Shown piece after piece: positions 5,472-5,687 of a DNA stretch of 5,687 nucleotides. The stretch covers positions 1 through 5,687 of the forward strand of contig DYCJ01000165.1 in the NCBI GenBank assembly GCA_019418195.1. Reading direction: 5' to 3'. A program made the translations under genes and the position numbers. How positions within the stretch are numbered: position 1 is the stretch's first letter; every line of letters starts with the position of its first letter. The DNA comes from Clostridiales bacterium. Lineage in GTDB: Bacteria > Bacillota > Clostridia > Lachnospirales > Lachnospiraceae. The notes under the pieces are model-generated. The model worked only from the letters and a program-made list of their open reading frames with translations. It had not been told where the DNA came from and did no database searches.

Positions 5472-5687
5472 TATCCAGTACCTCAATGCTTCCTGTTTCT
5501 TGTATTCCGCGAATTTCAAATCCTGTTTTATGATATTCTATAATCTGGTTCATTATTTTTTCTGATATCTGTTCACCCGGTACGATCAAAGGAATCCCAG
5601 GGGGATATATATATGCATACTCTGTAGAAATATACCCGGCACACGCATTAAGAGAGACTTTTTTTCTTTTCTTTTGCAATTTATTAA
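5464..5687 (-). CDS. Orn/Lys/Arg decarboxylase family protein, C-terminal fragment
   Basis: The frame is open from the window edge to the TAA at 5464-5466, showing the last 73 residues. What is seen: the hallmark of the C-terminal domain of Orn/Lys/Arg decarboxylases, an alpha/beta region with the segment TEYAYIYPPGIPLIVPGEQI. It is followed by a helix and a short GFEIRGIQ strand near the end. Full members are PLP-dependent enzymes of about 450-490 residues in this subgroup and release CO2 from basic amino acids in polyamine formation. The PLP-lysine domain lies outside the window, so substrate and activity cannot be judged. B. subtilis has a member of this family (yaaO) at the same place before tmk-holB, which supports the call. 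A TTG at 5679 could be misread as a start, but the frame continues upstream with AAT AAA. The gene ends inside the kinase start (ATGGGTAA overlap). Confidence 0.85.
   Translation of the reverse strand, partial: NKLQKKRKKVSLNACAGYISTEYAYIYPPGIPLIVPGEQISEKIMNQIIEYHKTGFEIRGIQETGSIEVLDNG
5480..5484 (-). promoter_or_regulatory. Ribosome binding site deciding the kinase start
   Basis: GAGGT on the minus strand lies 8 nt before the ATG at 5471, inside the last codons of the decarboxylase gene. It favours the 192-residue protein starting MGKIYYVMGK, in which the P-loop sits at its normal distance from the N terminus. The upstream in-frame ATG at 5519 would add 16 residues with no family match. Confidence 0.75.

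Noticed and set aside
5472..5519. Longer kinase start at 5519 (16 extra residues).
   Set aside because: The extra residues fall within the decarboxylase gene, have no family match, and lack an RBS as good as GAGGT before 5471.

Overview
The window looks like chromosomal DNA from a spore-forming, low-to-mid GC Firmicute. A Lachnospiraceae-type Clostridium is my best guess. The reasons are a spmB gene, strong AGGAG-type ribosome binding sites before most genes, and a minus-strand cluster whose order recalls the Bacillus subtilis yaaO-tmk-yaaQ-yaaR-holB-yaaT-yabA-yabB-yazA-yabC region. The family placement is inference from gene order remembered from the literature, not from a search.

Left side, plus strand: the 3' part of spmB (spore maturation protein B; its 5' end lies outside the window) is followed, from its own likely promoter, by a short stand-alone ABC ATPase of the MalK/MsmX type. 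This ATPase lacks the usual C-terminal TOBE half and has several altered catalytic motifs. It ends in a perfect 19-bp hairpin whose left arm is the last codons of the gene and whose loop holds the stop codon. The hairpin has an A-tract on one side and a T-tract on the other, so it can serve as a terminator for both converging transcription units.

Right side, minus strand, read from 5687 down to 1294: the end of an Orn/Lys/Arg decarboxylase-family gene, a divergent guanylate-kinase-like gene overlapping it by 8 bp, holB (DNA polymerase III delta prime), ricT/yaaT (PSP1-domain Fe-S protein of the Y-complex), yabB (tRNA1(Val) A37 N6-methyltransferase family) and rsmI (16S rRNA C1402 2'-O-methyltransferase). 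Spacings are 8-bp overlap, 66, 4, 16 and 57 nt, so this is probably one operon with a possible extra promoter before holB. The themes are nucleotide metabolism, replication clamp loading, RNA decay and developmental control, and RNA modification.

Compared with the B. subtilis layout, a Gmk-like kinase occupies the tmk position, and yaaQ, yaaR, yabA and yazA are absent. No RNA gene, mobile element, CRISPR array or large repeat was seen. No gene-free stretch exceeds about 100 bases. I did not find a clearly new multi-gene system. The points most worth a second look are the degenerate ABC ATPase with its stop-in-loop terminator, and the Gmk-like kinase that lacks the usual base-recognition motifs.
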